Shown: one piece after another, positions 7,762 to 16,783 of the stretch | How positions within the stretch are numbered: the stretch's first letter is position 1 | Layout of the letters: each line of letters opens with the position of its first letter | Origin: Desmonostoc muscorum LEGE 12446 | GTDB lineage: Bacteria; Cyanobacteriota; Cyanobacteriia; Cyanobacteriales; Nostocaceae | DNA length: 64,000 nucleotides | Reading direction: 5' to 3' | NCBI RefSeq assembly: GCF_015207005.2 | Contig: NZ_JADEXS020000001.1 | Span: 5,541,001 to 5,605,000, forward strand | The notes under the pieces: generated by a model | Databases searched by the model: none | What the model saw: the letters and a program-made list of their open reading frames with translations, nothing else | Told to the model about the DNA's origin: nothing | Made by a program: the position numbers and the translations under genes

Positions 7762-8778
7762 CTATTTACACGACGTTTCTATAGTTTGTAAGTTAGCTTT
7801 CATCGCTTGGAAATAATGCTGTGGATCTGTTTGTCCAGTTTCCAGAGAATCCAAAGTACGCAAACTTAACTTCAAGTCTTTTGAAAGACTAGTCAGCAAT
7901 TTATTATCTACTCCAGGTTCGCTAAATAAGGCTTTAACTTTGTACTTTTTTACAGCATTAATTGCATTTTGTACATCCGTTGGTGAAAGTTGATCTTCGG
8001 GAATTTCTACCACAGCAACTTGCTTGAGGTTGTAGCGTTTGGCTAAGTATGGAAACGCATCATGAAAGGTCACGAAGGTGCAACTTGGAGTTTTTTGTAA
8101 TGTCTGCTGAAATTCGCTGTTTAAACTGTCTAATTCTTTAATATAAGCCGCAGCATTAGCTTCATAAGTAGCTTTATTCCCTGGGTCAGCAGCAATTAAC
8201 CCATCCCGAATATTGGTTACTTGCTGTTTTGCCAAAACTGGATCTAACCAAACGTGAGGATTACCTTGGGCGTGTTCGTGGTCATGATCTTCTTCGTTTT
8301 TATCCGTTTTCACAACAGGTGAAATTTCATTTAAGGGTTTAATACCAATACTTGCATCAATTTCAGTTAATTTGGAATTTTGGGCATTTTTGACAGTATC
8401 TTTCAAAAATTCCTCCAACCCTAAACCATTTTTTACTAATACATTGGCTGTGGCGATCGCTTTGACATTTTCTGGTGTCGCTTGGTATTCATGTACCTCC
8501 GTACCAGGTGGCACTAAAATTTCTACATCTGCTACATTTCCAGCTACCGCCTTGGTAAACAAATATATCGGCAAAAATGTCGTCACTACTTTAGTTTTTC
8601 CCGGTTGCGCTGTTGGGGTAGACGCAGCCTCCTGTGCTTGTGGTGACTGTTGGATAGTTGTTCCTTGATTCTGATTCGATTCGCTACAGCCAGCAGCCAT
8701 TGACAATATTAGCAGAGCAATTAATGACACAATGCCGTTTCGTTGTCTGCCTATTCTAAATCCTCTGCAATTCCCCAT
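7762..8778 (-). CDS. znuA: Zinc ABC transporter substrate-binding lipoprotein (ZnuA-like)
   Basis: About 338 residues from the ATG at 8778; a longer frame to 8826 lacks a good ribosome site. The N terminus is a lipoprotein signal with lipobox AAGC. The mature protein has the cluster A-I metal ligands in order: VHEYQATP, NPHVWLDP, TFHDAFPYL and SEPGVDN. A His/Asp-rich loop (EEDHDHEHAQG) just before the second ligand is the usual zinc-specific feature. It captures zinc in the periplasm for an ABC importer. A Fur/Zur-like box lies upstream. It is followed by znuC. Confidence in zinc over manganese comes from the His-rich loop and the Zur context. Confidence 0.9.
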   Translation of the reverse strand: MGNCRGFRIGRQRNGIVSLIALLILSMAAGCSESNQNQGTTIQQSPQAQEAASTPTAQPGKTKVVTTFLPIYLFTKAVAGNVADVEILVPPGTEVHEYQATPENVKAIATANVLVKNGLGLEEFLKDTVKNAQNSKLTEIDASIGIKPLNEISPVVKTDKNEEDHDHEHAQGNPHVWLDPVLAKQQVTNIRDGLIAADPGNKATYEANAAAYIKELDSLNSEFQQTLQKTPSCTFVTFHDAFPYLAKRYNLKQVAVVEIPEDQLSPTDVQNAINAVKKYKVKALFSEPGVDNKLLTSLSKDLKLSLRTLDSLETGQTDPQHYFQAMKANLQTIETSCK

Positions 8779-8863
8779 CACGGTGTTTTCTCCCCAAAAC
8801 CAATGCTTGCTGTGCCTTTGCCACAATTTTTGTTGACAATGATACTTATTCTACATCTTATAC

Positions 8864-8884
8864 TATAATAATTCTCATTCTCAA
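8864..8884. promoter_or_regulatory. Fur/Zur-type operator upstream of znuA
   Basis: On the minus strand the region reads TTGAGAATGAGAATTATTATA, made of GAGAAT/GATTAT-like hexamers typical of Fur-family boxes. It is about 90 bp from the znuA start. A second weaker match, TGACAATGATACTTATTCTA, sits at about 8834-8853. Confidence 0.6.
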
Positions 8885-9113
8885 TCAAAAAAGACTTAGT
8901 ATTTCAGTATTAACAGTGTAAATAATCACGATTAAATCTTTTTTTAACAGGACACTTCTGCAAGTAAGTTTTCCCAAAATAATTAGGATTTCTTGATATT
9001 TTGTGTTAAAAAGCTTCCATGTTTCTGATAAGATTACTGACGAGTTTTTAATAAAATGTGCTTTCAAAAAAGCGCGGTGTGAGTGCGAATTGTAGATAAG
9101 TGTGAGGAGAAAA

Positions 9114-10736
9114 ATGCAAAAATTTTGTCAATATTTGCTAGTTAGTCCAGCAGTATACAGTGCAATGCTATTTCTTAGTACTGCTGCATTTGCAGGTGAA
9201 ACATCCGGCACTTCCCAAATCAATCAACCAGAAGTTTTAGCTAGTCCAAACACCAAAATTCAGAACATAGCTCAAAATCAGACAACGGCGCAAGTTACCT
9301 CAGTGTCTCAGTTGTCAGATGTGCAAACCACAGACTGGGCTTTCCAAGCGTTGCAATCGCTTGTAGAACGCTATGGTTGTATTGCAGGCTACCCAAATAG
9401 CACTTATCGTGGGAATCGGGCACTGACGCGGTATGAATTTGCTGCTGGTTTGAATGCTTGTCTCGATCGCGTGAATGAACTAATTGCCACAGCCACAGGT
9501 GATTTAGTTAACAAACAAGATTTAGCCACATTACAAAAGCTACAAGAAGAGTTTTCCGCCGAACTAGCGACACTCCGGGGTCGTGTAGATGCAGTAGAAG
9601 CACGTACATCTGAATTGGAAGCGAATCAATTTTCTACTACAACCAAACTGCAAGGTCAAGTTGTTGCTGTTGTCAGCGATGTTTTGTCAGGAAATACAGT
9701 CAACGGTGCGGAAATTACAGACGAAAACACTACTTTAGGCGTAAGGGCGCGGGTAGAATTTGTTACCAGCTTTACAGGGCAAGATACGCTATTCACTAGA
9801 ATCCAAGCAAATAATATTCTCAGCCCTAACATTGGTACACCAGAGGGCAATTTATTCTTTGCTGGTGAAGATGGTACTACTAGTGCTGCGATCGATGCAC
9901 TGTATTACAAATTTCCCTTGGGCAAAAAGACACAAGTCATCGCCATTGCCAATGCAGGTGCAGCAGATGACCTGACTAGTACTGTCAATATCTTTGACGG
10001 TGATGGCGCCTTTGGTGCTTTGTCCACCTTTGGTACACGCAACCCAATTTATAACCAGATAGGCGGCGCAGGGTTGGGATTGACATACGAATTTAGCGAA
10101 AAATTAGCATTAAGTCTGGGGTATTTGAGTGGTACAGCTAATGACCCTACACCCAATAATGGTTTGTTCAATGGTTCTTATGGTGCCCTAGCACAGTTGA
10201 CAGTTAAGCCAAGCGATCGCATTTCTATTGGTTTAACTTACATCAATTCTTACAACCAACCACTAGCCACAGGTAGCAATGCCGCAACCTTCCAAGATAT
10301 AGCAACCATCCAGAGTTTACCAGCAGAAGAAGTAGGATTTTCCAGTAATTCTTACGGTGTGCAAGCATCCATTGGCATTACTAATAACATAGTTTTAGGT
10401 GGTTGGGCTGGATACACCAACACCCGAAGCTTGAGAGGAAACCGTGGAGACGTTGATATTTGGAACTATGCCGTTACCCTTGGCTTCCCCGACCTCGGTA
10501 CAAAAGGTAGTTTAGCAGGTATTATTGCGGGTGTAGAACCTAGAGTCACGAGTTCTAGCCTCGTAGGATTAGCTGAAGATGAGGATACGTCTTATCATCT
10601 GGAAGCATTCTACCAATATAAGCTCAGTGATAATATCACCATTACTCCAGGAGTCATTTGGCTAACATCCCCAGATCATAACAATGACAACGATGATGTT
10701 GTTATTGGTGCATTGAGAACCACATTCAGTTTCTAA
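9114..10736 (+). CDS. SLH-domain, OprB-type outer-membrane porin (cyanobacterial iron-uptake porin family)
   Basis: 540 residues from the ATG at 9114, which has AGGAG just before it. A signal peptide (ending AFAGE) is followed by an SLH domain (about 70-125: DVQTTDWAFQALQSLVERYGCIAGY...RYEFAAGLNAC), a coiled coil (LQKLQEEFSAELATLRGRVDAVEART) and a C-terminal beta barrel ending in the aromatic residue of TTFSF. The SLH part binds cell-wall polymer and the barrel forms the outer-membrane channel. The family is annotated as iron-uptake porin; ion specificity cannot be read from sequence. It is divergent from znuA, so a role in metal passage is plausible. A strong terminator follows. Confidence 0.9.
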   Translation: MQKFCQYLLVSPAVYSAMLFLSTAAFAGETSGTSQINQPEVLASPNTKIQNIAQNQTTAQVTSVSQLSDVQTTDWAFQALQSLVERYGCIAGYPNSTYRGNRALTRYEFAAGLNACLDRVNELIATATGDLVNKQDLATLQKLQEEFSAELATLRGRVDAVEARTSELEANQFSTTTKLQGQVVAVVSDVLSGNTVNGAEITDENTTLGVRARVEFVTSFTGQDTLFTRIQANNILSPNIGTPEGNLFFAGEDGTTSAAIDALYYKFPLGKKTQVIAIANAGAADDLTSTVNIFDGDGAFGALSTFGTRNPIYNQIGGAGLGLTYEFSEKLALSLGYLSGTANDPTPNNGLFNGSYGALAQLTVKPSDRISIGLTYINSYNQPLATGSNAATFQDIATIQSLPAEEVGFSSNSYGVQASIGITNNIVLGGWAGYTNTRSLRGNRGDVDIWNYAVTLGFPDLGTKGSLAGIIAGVEPRVTSSSLVGLAEDEDTSYHLEAFYQYKLSDNITITPGVIWLTSPDHNNDNDDVVIGALRTTFSF

Positions 10737-10757
10737 TTTTCAAAATCTCAAAATCAA

Positions 10758-10788
10758 GACGCAAAAGATCAGTTTGCGTCTTTTTTTT
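10758..10788 (+). terminator. Rho-independent terminator of the porin gene
   Basis: GACGCAAA, a 7-nt loop, TTTGCGTC and eight T residues, 22 bp after the porin stop codon. Confidence 0.9.
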
Positions 10789-10874
10789 GTGTGTGATGTC
10801 AAAGCAGGAACGTGGAAGGGAAAGGTATGGAGTCAATCCAAAATCCAAGAAAAAGTTTGCTGGTCATAACAAAA

Positions 10875-10898
10875 AGACCAGCCTCCCACAGCTGGTCT
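10875..10898 (-). terminator. Hairpin terminator reading on the minus strand
   Basis: AGACCAGC and GCTGGTCT pair around an 8-nt loop; on the minus strand the stem is followed by TTTTTG. It may end the rqcH transcript or a small RNA starting near 11,000, where TACAAT could be a -10 box. The gap 10,737-11,228 otherwise holds no gene. Confidence 0.6.
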
Positions 10899-11091
10899 AA
10901 AAAATATTTTTTCGCGTTGTCTTCTCAAGAGAGTTAAAACCCAATTGCGCGTTCCTAAAATGCAACGGGCAACTTTTCTTAACAATATTGTAACAGCCAA
11001 CACAGATTTTTCAGAAAATTTCATCAAAAAAAGATATAAGCAAAGCTTAAAAGCCTCTATCTATAAGGAGAATTCGGTGCAAGGCAGGGTA

Positions 11092-11248
11092 GAGAAGGGG
11101 AGTGGGGAGTGGGGAGTGGGGAGTGGGGAGATGAGGGGGATGAGGGGGATGAGGGAGACGCGGGGACGCGGGGACGCGGAGAAAAACAAATGACCAATGA
11201 CTAATGACCAATGACTAATGACCAATGACTAATGACTAATGACTAATT
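11092..11248. repeat. Short tandem repeats after the rqcH fragment
   Basis: Successive blocks: GGGGAGT (four copies or more), GATGAGGGG, GACGCGGG, then about ten copies of AATGACT/AATGACC. The last block runs into the stop codon of the rqcH reading frame. Confidence 0.8.
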
Positions 11249-12705
11249 GCGGTTTTCCCCAAAGGATGGTCTCTTGCTTATAAATGGCAATTCCCGGTTT
11301 TGCTCCTTTGGGTTTGTAGACGTGTTTTAGCTGAGTGTATACTACTGGCACTTGGTCACTCTGACGGCCGCGACTGTAGTAAGCGGCAAGATTCGCTACG
11401 AATTGCAAATCAGCTTCTTCTGCAACAGCACCGGGTTCAAGACGTAGCAGCACATGGCTACCCGGAATTTCTTGAGCGTGGAACCAGAGGTCATAATCTC
11501 CAGCTACACGAAAAGTTAATTGGTCATTTTGGCGATTGTTGCGACCGATTAATACTTCAAAGCCGCTGGGAGTAAGGTAACGATGAAAGTTGGTGCTGGG
11601 GGCTTCATTGCTGCTGCGGTTGCGGTATTCTGGATCTTCTAGATACTTTTGCCCAATGAGTTCTTCGCGGATTTCTTCTAAAGCTTGCAAATCTTCTGGT
11701 GTTTGGTAGTTGTCAATCTGAGCGATCGCAGCTTCTACTTGTTCTAAATAGTCAATTTCTGTCTGCACTTCTAAAAGTAGCGGTTCCACAGCAGAACGAG
11801 CGCGTTTGAGTTTTTGGTGCTGTTTGTAAAGACTTTGGGCATTTTGGACGGCATTTTTATCCGGTTGGAGAGCGATCGCTACTGGCTCATTACTCTCAAA
11901 ATCTGGGATAATTATCTCTTTCATCCCAGGTTCCCAGTTTTGCAGGTGAGCCATTAATAAATCAGCTTTTTGACGATATTCATCGGCTCGATCTGATTGC
12001 TGTAAGCGTGTTTTGAAGGTTTGAGCTTTGTTGCGTAATTTCGCCAAAATATTATTCAATTTCTGACTCAACTGATGGCGCAATTGGGAAAATAATTGTT
12101 GATTGAGTTGGTCAGTATAGTAACGGTTGAGTAATTCTTGGGTATTTTTGACGCTTTCTACTCCACTCCAACCCATTACTGTGTAGCCATCTTTTGTCCA
12201 AGCAGGTTGAAATTTACTTGAATCCAACGCTTGCAGCCATTCTTGCCAACGCTCAAACAATCTTTGCCAATCTTCACGTTGGAGGGTATCGGTGGATGTT
12301 TCTGGTGGGATATTTGCTGCTAACAACATTGTCTCTAACAGTGCAGCACTTAAACCACTATAACTTTTGAGTAATTGCCGCTTGATTGCTCCTGGTACTA
12401 AACTTACCCGTTCTTGCCAGCGTTCTTGAGATTCACTCAAATTAGGAATAGTCCCAGTAAGTTTTGGTGGTGTTTCGTAAGGTTGTCCGGTTTGGATGGG
12501 ACGGACACTAGATTGTTGCTGACTGACTTGATGGGCAGCTGTGATTATTATATTGCTAGCGTCGGTGAGAATGACGTTGCTATACTTGCCCATAACTTCC
12601 ACATACACATGATACAGGGCGGTTTCTCCAGGACGCCGAGCAAATTGTAAATCAATCACGCGTTCCCAAGGAGCGATCGCTTCAATTGCCACTAAGGCTA
12701 AACCA
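11229..12705 (-). pseudogene. rqcH: RqcH/NFACT family protein, C-terminal part of a gene split by an insertion sequence
   Basis: Encodes the last 491 residues of an NFACT-family protein: the rest of NFACT-N, a long coiled coil (LSQKLNNILAKLRNKAQTF... and QEIREEL), and the NFACT-R domain (LTPSGFEVLIGRNNRQNDQLTFRVAGDYDLWFHAQEIPGSHVLLR). The family binds stalled 50S subunits and adds C-terminal alanine tails for protein quality control. The gene is cut after about residue 84 by the IS at 12,706-14,464. Removing the IS and one 6-bp target copy gives 1,728 bp, exactly 575 codons plus stop, in frame. An ATG inside the IS end (12,767) makes an in-frame fusion with 21 foreign residues, so a truncated protein might be made. 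Confidence 0.88.
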
Positions 12706-12752
12706 TTGGACTTTGGACAAAAAGAAGTTTGTTCGCGAGTCACACTCGCGAA
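12706..12752. repeat. Left terminal inverted repeat of the IS
   Basis: A 25-bp outer repeat is followed by GTTCGCGAGTCACACTCGCGAAC, itself a hairpin with arms GTTCGCGAGT and ACTCGCGAAC and a 3-nt centre. Confidence 0.9.
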
Positions 12753-12834
12753 CAAAAAACTAGTCATCAGAAATTACCCCAGTTATTTTACAAACTGAGT
12801 CAGACTGAGTTAAACGCCTAAAGCCTAAGAAAAT

Positions 12835-14310
12835 TTATGCGGCTTTGACTTTAGCGAGTGTTGATTTTGACTTCTTCTTGACAACAGGATGCTTAGTTCG
12901 TTGTGTTTGAACTTGACCTTGAACTCGACCGATGGAATTTCCTCTGGTTTTGGGAGAACGAGCGGGTGTACCAATCTCTGAAATAATTCTCTGAAAATCG
13001 CGTTGCACTACACTTGGAGTGGCAATTTTATCATTGTTTTGTTCTAAATAACGCTCCCATGGCCTGGGTAAGTGTGTTGCTAACTCCCTTGCCGCCCACA
13101 ACTGTACGTAAGCTAGGATTACTAAATGTATCCAATTTTCCTCATGCAAAACATCTGGAGTTTGAAACTGCGTCATCAACAAACGCTGCTTGCTAAATCG
13201 CAGCATGTGTTCAATATCAAACCTTTGTCTATAGCAATGGTTTGCAACCGTAGGTGAGATTTCTCCACGTTGCTCACCTATGACAATTAACCACATTGGT
13301 TTCCAGAGAGATTGATTAGTATCATCAGTCACATGAATTCTGAGCAGAGTAAAAGGATGACAATACATTTTTTGGTGCTTGGTTCCCCTCATCAACATTT
13401 GATGCCAAGCGAGTATGGTGATGTTTAAAAGACGACCCTTACAGGTTGTCTGCTGAATTTGTGTTGTCTCGTCGGGAGAGTGCCAAGTTTCAACATCAGC
13501 TAAATTAAACCGTTCACCGTATTTTTTTGGACAACCACGTTTTTTCTTTGACTCATCAACGGGTGGAGATTGGTAGAAAATTCGATTACTACGAACTCTG
13601 GCTATCACTACCACATTTTTGTGTTTGGATTGGTCAAACAGAAATGAACGCTGACTATAGGCGCTATCTGCTACTAAGACGCACAATTTTTCCTGCCAGG
13701 GCAGTGATGAATCAGACATTACTGAGGAAATTTGTTCACTACCCACATCAACACCAGTTTTATCAAGTGATACCCTTTCTCCTGATATTGGTATTGACCA
13801 AGGGGCGGCATTCCCAGTTTCTTTCTCTGGTAAGATAGAAAGTATCGAATAAGAATGACCAATATTAATCGGTTTGTTACCCTTGATAGTATTTGGCTGG
13901 TAAATATACCCACGTTCAGCTAAAGTCCTCGCGTAAGGACGCGGATGCGGTGTTGTATCAAGAGCGAATAAGTAAAAAGGGCGTTGTTGTGGTTGCTTAA
14001 TTAACTCAGATACCACCCTAATTAAGTTATTGGGTTTTTCTTGTTCTTCTTGTTCTTCTTCTTCATTGTTCTTCTCCTGAATATTTGTATTAAATGATTT
14101 TTGAATTGCTTTATAAATAGAATTATAGCTTCTGGGAAACAAAGGACTTAAAGATAACTCCGCAATTGAATTGGCTCCCGTATTACCCGCAAGCGCATCC
14201 AACAAATCCATACAGGCGTCGCTACATGAAGAAAAACAGTTGTAAATTTTTTGTCTAAAATCTTGAAATTGCGCTATTAATTGATTGTTATTAAATTTTG
14301 GCATAGCCAT
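12835..14310 (-). CDS. DDE transposase of the inserted IS
   Basis: 491 residues. The catalytic triad is readable as D118 (FALDTTPHPRPYA), D215 (LVADSAYSQRSF) and E367 (RFDIEHMLRFSKQRL), with the YREK-like spacing of the IS4 superfamily. An acidic run (NNEEEEQEEQE) lies at 81-91 and a basic C-terminal tail ([14 protein letters not shown]) may help DNA binding. The protein cuts and rejoins the IS ends. The frame is intact from a start at 14,310, with a second ATG six bases later, to the stop. It lies in the same orientation as the interrupted host gene. Confidence 0.92.
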   Translation of the reverse strand: MAMPKFNNNQLIAQFQDFRQKIYNCFSSCSDACMDLLDALAGNTGANSIAELSLSPLFPRSYNSIYKAIQKSFNTNIQEKNNEEEEQEEQEKPNNLIRVVSELIKQPQQRPFYLFALDTTPHPRPYARTLAERGYIYQPNTIKGNKPINIGHSYSILSILPEKETGNAAPWSIPISGERVSLDKTGVDVGSEQISSVMSDSSLPWQEKLCVLVADSAYSQRSFLFDQSKHKNVVVIARVRSNRIFYQSPPVDESKKKRGCPKKYGERFNLADVETWHSPDETTQIQQTTCKGRLLNITILAWHQMLMRGTKHQKMYCHPFTLLRIHVTDDTNQSLWKPMWLIVIGEQRGEISPTVANHCYRQRFDIEHMLRFSKQRLLMTQFQTPDVLHEENWIHLVILAYVQLWAARELATHLPRPWERYLEQNNDKIATPSVVQRDFQRIISEIGTPARSPKTRGNSIGRVQGQVQTQRTKHPVVKKKSKSTLAKVKAA

Positions 14311-14417
14311 CAGTATTTACCCAAAGATACTTTGTAGTTGATATTACTATTTGTTGGGGGTCTGATGGCTATGCTTTTTTCTGCTCGTCACTATAAACAA
14401 GATTAATCATTCATTTA

Positions 14418-14464
14418 TTCGCGAGTCACACTCGCGAATAAACTTCTTTTTGTCCAAAGTCCAA
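14418..14464. repeat. Right terminal inverted repeat of the IS
   Basis: The reverse complement of the left end for 25 bp (outer part), next to the palindrome ATTCGCGAGTCACACTCGCGAAT. The inner palindrome differs from the left copy only at its outermost base pair and the centre orientation. Confidence 0.9.
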
Positions 14465-14721
14465 AAACCACCCAATTGGTGTATCAGTTGTTGACTGAAG
14501 GTGAAGGTATCGGGAATTCGTGGTGGCGGATCGCCGATGCAAATATGTGCAGCTTGAGGATGCCAAGAAATCTCTAGCCAACCCCGCTGTTTCAAGGTGC
14601 GTAATGCTATGACAATAGTGTAGCGATCGCGCTGGTAAACTTGCTCTGTCCGTGAGGGTAGCCAGTTCGTGCGTAGTTCGCTACAAGCAGCTTTGAGGGT
14701 GGTAAAGTCAACTGGTTGCAC
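14465..14721 (-). pseudogene. rqcH: RqcH/NFACT family protein, N-terminal fragment
   Basis: Begins with a GTG at 14,721 (MQPVDFTTLKAACSELRTNW), the conserved start of cyanobacterial NFACT proteins. It continues LPSRTEQVYQRDRYTIVIALRTL to HQLGG, where the IS enters. The native sequence would read HQLGG-LALVAIEAIAP, joining this fragment to the downstream part with no loss. As it stands, the reading frame runs into the IS and stops after 19 foreign residues. The fragment alone holds only the first third of the NFACT-N domain and cannot be functional. Confidence 0.88.
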
Positions 14722-14890
14722 AAAAATGAATTATTAACATTCAAACATAGATGCCCAGTATATGCTATCGTGTCTAGTTCCGACTGGCGTGATATGAAAA
14801 AGCGGTCAGTATTAATGAGCCTAACCGCATTTGTCTTTGTAGTCATGTTGTTTACTGTAAGTCTTTAACCAAACCTGATATTAGCCGCTT

Positions 14891-15142
14891 TTAGTACTCA
14901 TACCTAACTTCATATTCGCTAGCTTCATTGATGCTGCCTACTTGTTGATAGATATCGCTTTGACTCAAGTAGATATCTTCTTGTTCTTCAACAGAAGATT
15001 CCAGCTTATGAAAATGTAACCGTATTTCTTTATTGACTGGGTTGAAAACTGTTTCTAAGTATTTCAATCGCCAGGACACTCGAAAATTGTCGATCTGTGC
15101 AAACTCATAAATCTTATCTGGCTCAAAAATTAGTTCACTCAT
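14891..15142 (-). CDS. Small hypothetical protein, 83 residues
   Basis: I do not recognise this protein. It is acidic, rich in Glu and aromatic residues (MSELIFEPDKIYEFAQIDNFRVSWRL at the start, EVRYEY at the end). It has no signal peptide or membrane helix and no catalytic motif. The composition is ordinary for a soluble alpha/beta protein. It lies upstream of the broken rqcH on the same strand with a 169-bp gap. Coding status is supported by a full, well-formed frame with a normal start, but there is no family evidence. Confidence 0.5.
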   Translation of the reverse strand: MSELIFEPDKIYEFAQIDNFRVSWRLKYLETVFNPVNKEIRLHFHKLESSVEEQEDIYLSQSDIYQQVGSINEASEYEVRYEY

Positions 15143-15502
15143 GACGACTCTGATACAGTTTACAGTTCATTTTAGGCTGACGAAAATTCTCCAGACCCTA
15201 TCTATATGCGGAGGTTTCACTTTCTTCAGTCATTTCTCTAGCTGTACCCAAGCTTGAGCTTTTTCACTTTGGAGCAGGGAAAGATGGGTGGTAGTGACGG
15301 CAATTCCATGAAGCAACATTGCCTCATAGAGCGATCGCCTGTCTGAGATGCGCCTGTTGTACCACCAGCAATCACCAATACAAAGAATGTTGAGGACATA
15401 TCCACAGGCAAAATTAAATTCTCATCACACACATAATACATAAACACCACATTTGTGATGCCTATGTATTATGTGTTATTTATTGCGAATTACCAAAGAA
15501 AG
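15143..15502. terminator. Intergenic region with a 14-bp hairpin (15429-15476)
   Basis: ACACATAATACATA at 15,429-15,442 pairs perfectly with TATGTATTATGTGT at 15,463-15,476 around a 20-nt loop, 27 bp past the stop of the minus-strand glycosyltransferase gene. It is probably its terminator or 3' stabiliser. The rest of the 360-bp gap has one HIP1 site and no convincing gene. Confidence 0.6.
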
Positions 15503-16783
15503 TTATTTGGTAAGCAATACTGGTTCTACTTTTTTATTTGTTTGCAAAATCTCGTTGTAGAGTTCGCCTAGTTGATTGGCGACGCCATCCCAACTAAACT
15601 TAGTTTCGACGCGCTTTCTACCAGCTTTACCCAATTGATCTCGCCATTCTGGATTTAACAGAATTCTATCGATCGCATTTGCAAAGGCGGCTACATCTTG
15701 CGCTGGTGCTAATAAACCAGTTTCTTCGTTGAGTACAGTAAACTGAAGTCCACCCACATCACTCGCTATCACTGGTGTACTACTGGCCATCGCTTCGATC
15801 GCTACGAGTCCAAAGGGTTCGTAGTGACTGGGAACAACGCAAACATCGGCTGCTGCGTAATAAGTTGGTAAAACATCTTGGCTCAAACGACCAGGAAACT
15901 TGGTAAAGTCACTTATCCCTAATTCGTTGACAATTTGCTCAATGCGATCGCGCTCAATTCCATCGCTGTTACCTGGAGTGCTACCACCACCAATAATTAG
16001 CTGGAGGTTGTTGGAGTCCCGGAGTTGAGACTCATTTACTGCACGCACTAAAGTTTCTATACCTTTGCGTGGGTCAAAACGACCGACATATAATACAACT
16101 TTGGCTTTTTGATCGATTCCCAATTCCAATCTGGCTGCTTGTCGTCCAATGGAACCAAATCGCTGAATATCTGTACCGCAGGGAATGATATCGATATTAC
16201 CTTTAGTCGAGACGAGCGATCGCATATGTTGATTTTCCTGCGGACTCGTCGCTACAATGCGTTCTGCTGTCTCCAGCACTTCTTTTTCCACTTCCAATCG
16301 CTTAATACCAATCGGAGGACGATTCTCTATCGTGTTATACTTCACTGCTCCTAAAGAGTGGTAGGTATGAACCTGTTTAAGTCCTGGGATTTCCTTCTTC
16401 AACTTCATCCCTACCCAGCTAGAAAGCCAGTAGTTAGTGTGAACTAACTGGTATGTAATCCCATTTTCTTCTTGGAATTCGAGGAAATTCTCCACAAATT
16501 TTGATAAATATCCAAAAATATCATCTCGTGGCACAAACTCCAGGGGGCCTGCTTTTAAACGAATAGTTCGACAATTCTCGCTATGTTGAACAATCGATTC
16601 TTGCTCCAGATCCGGACTGACCTTGCGGGTGAACATATCAACTTTCCATCCTAGCTGCGCTAGCGCTTCACCCACATGGCGCACGTAAACATTTTGTCCT
16701 CCAGCTTCTTCTTTCCCTATTTCAATCGCCGGGTCTCCGTGGACGGAAATCAAGGCGATACGTTTTTCGGTGGTAGAGTTCAT
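15503..16783 (-). CDS. GT4 glycosyltransferase of the cyanobacterial sucrose-phosphate synthase type
   Basis: 426 residues, one GT-B enzyme. The N-terminal SVHGDP...GKEEAGGQNVYVRHVGEAL is the acceptor-side loop seen in sucrose synthase and sucrose-phosphate synthase. The C-terminal half has VLYVGRFDPRKGIETL and the donor motif VPSHYEPFGLVAIEAMASSTPVIASDVGG with the EX7E signature. Anabaena SpsA/SpsB proteins have this length, consisting only of the glycosyltransferase domain with no phosphatase domain. Predicted reaction: nucleotide-glucose plus fructose-6-phosphate to sucrose-6-phosphate, for osmotic adjustment or carbon supply to heterocysts. A related GT4 specificity (MshA-like) cannot be excluded. 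The 1.4-kb upstream gap probably holds its promoter. Confidence 0.75.
   Translation of the reverse strand: MNSTTEKRIALISVHGDPAIEIGKEEAGGQNVYVRHVGEALAQLGWKVDMFTRKVSPDLEQESIVQHSENCRTIRLKAGPLEFVPRDDIFGYLSKFVENFLEFQEENGITYQLVHTNYWLSSWVGMKLKKEIPGLKQVHTYHSLGAVKYNTIENRPPIGIKRLEVEKEVLETAERIVATSPQENQHMRSLVSTKGNIDIIPCGTDIQRFGSIGRQAARLELGIDQKAKVVLYVGRFDPRKGIETLVRAVNESQLRDSNNLQLIIGGGSTPGNSDGIERDRIEQIVNELGISDFTKFPGRLSQDVLPTYYAAADVCVVPSHYEPFGLVAIEAMASSTPVIASDVGGLQFTVLNEETGLLAPAQDVAAFANAIDRILLNPEWRDQLGKAGRKRVETKFSWDGVANQLGELYNEILQTNKKVEPVLLTK

Larger units (their letters stand above)
12706..14464. mobile_element. Complete 1,759-bp insertion sequence with a DDE transposase, inserted in rqcH
   Basis: Both ends start TTGGACTTTGGACAAAAAG, continuing as a perfect 25-bp inverted repeat and then a nested palindrome. 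The element is flanked by identical 6-bp target copies AAACCA at 12,700-12,705 and 14,465-14,470. It carries one transposase gene on the minus strand. Both intact ends, the exact duplications and a full-length transposase indicate a recent, possibly still active insertion. The transposase resembles the IS4/IS701-type DDE group seen widely in Nostoc; I do not assign a named family. Confidence 0.93.

Noticed and set aside
9000..9110. Zur box upstream of the porin gene
   Set aside because: CTGATAAGATTACTGA is only a weak partial match to the palindrome; not enough to call.
11092..11248. Possible CRISPR-like repeats
   Set aside because: These are 7-9 bp short tandem repeats with no spacers.
14607..14846. 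79-codon minus-strand frame overlapping the rqcH start
   Set aside because: It is out of frame with the conserved NFACT N terminus, which is clearly the real coding frame.
15238..15450. 70-codon minus-strand frame
   Set aside because: Overlaps a terminator-like hairpin and repeat text; no recognisable domain.
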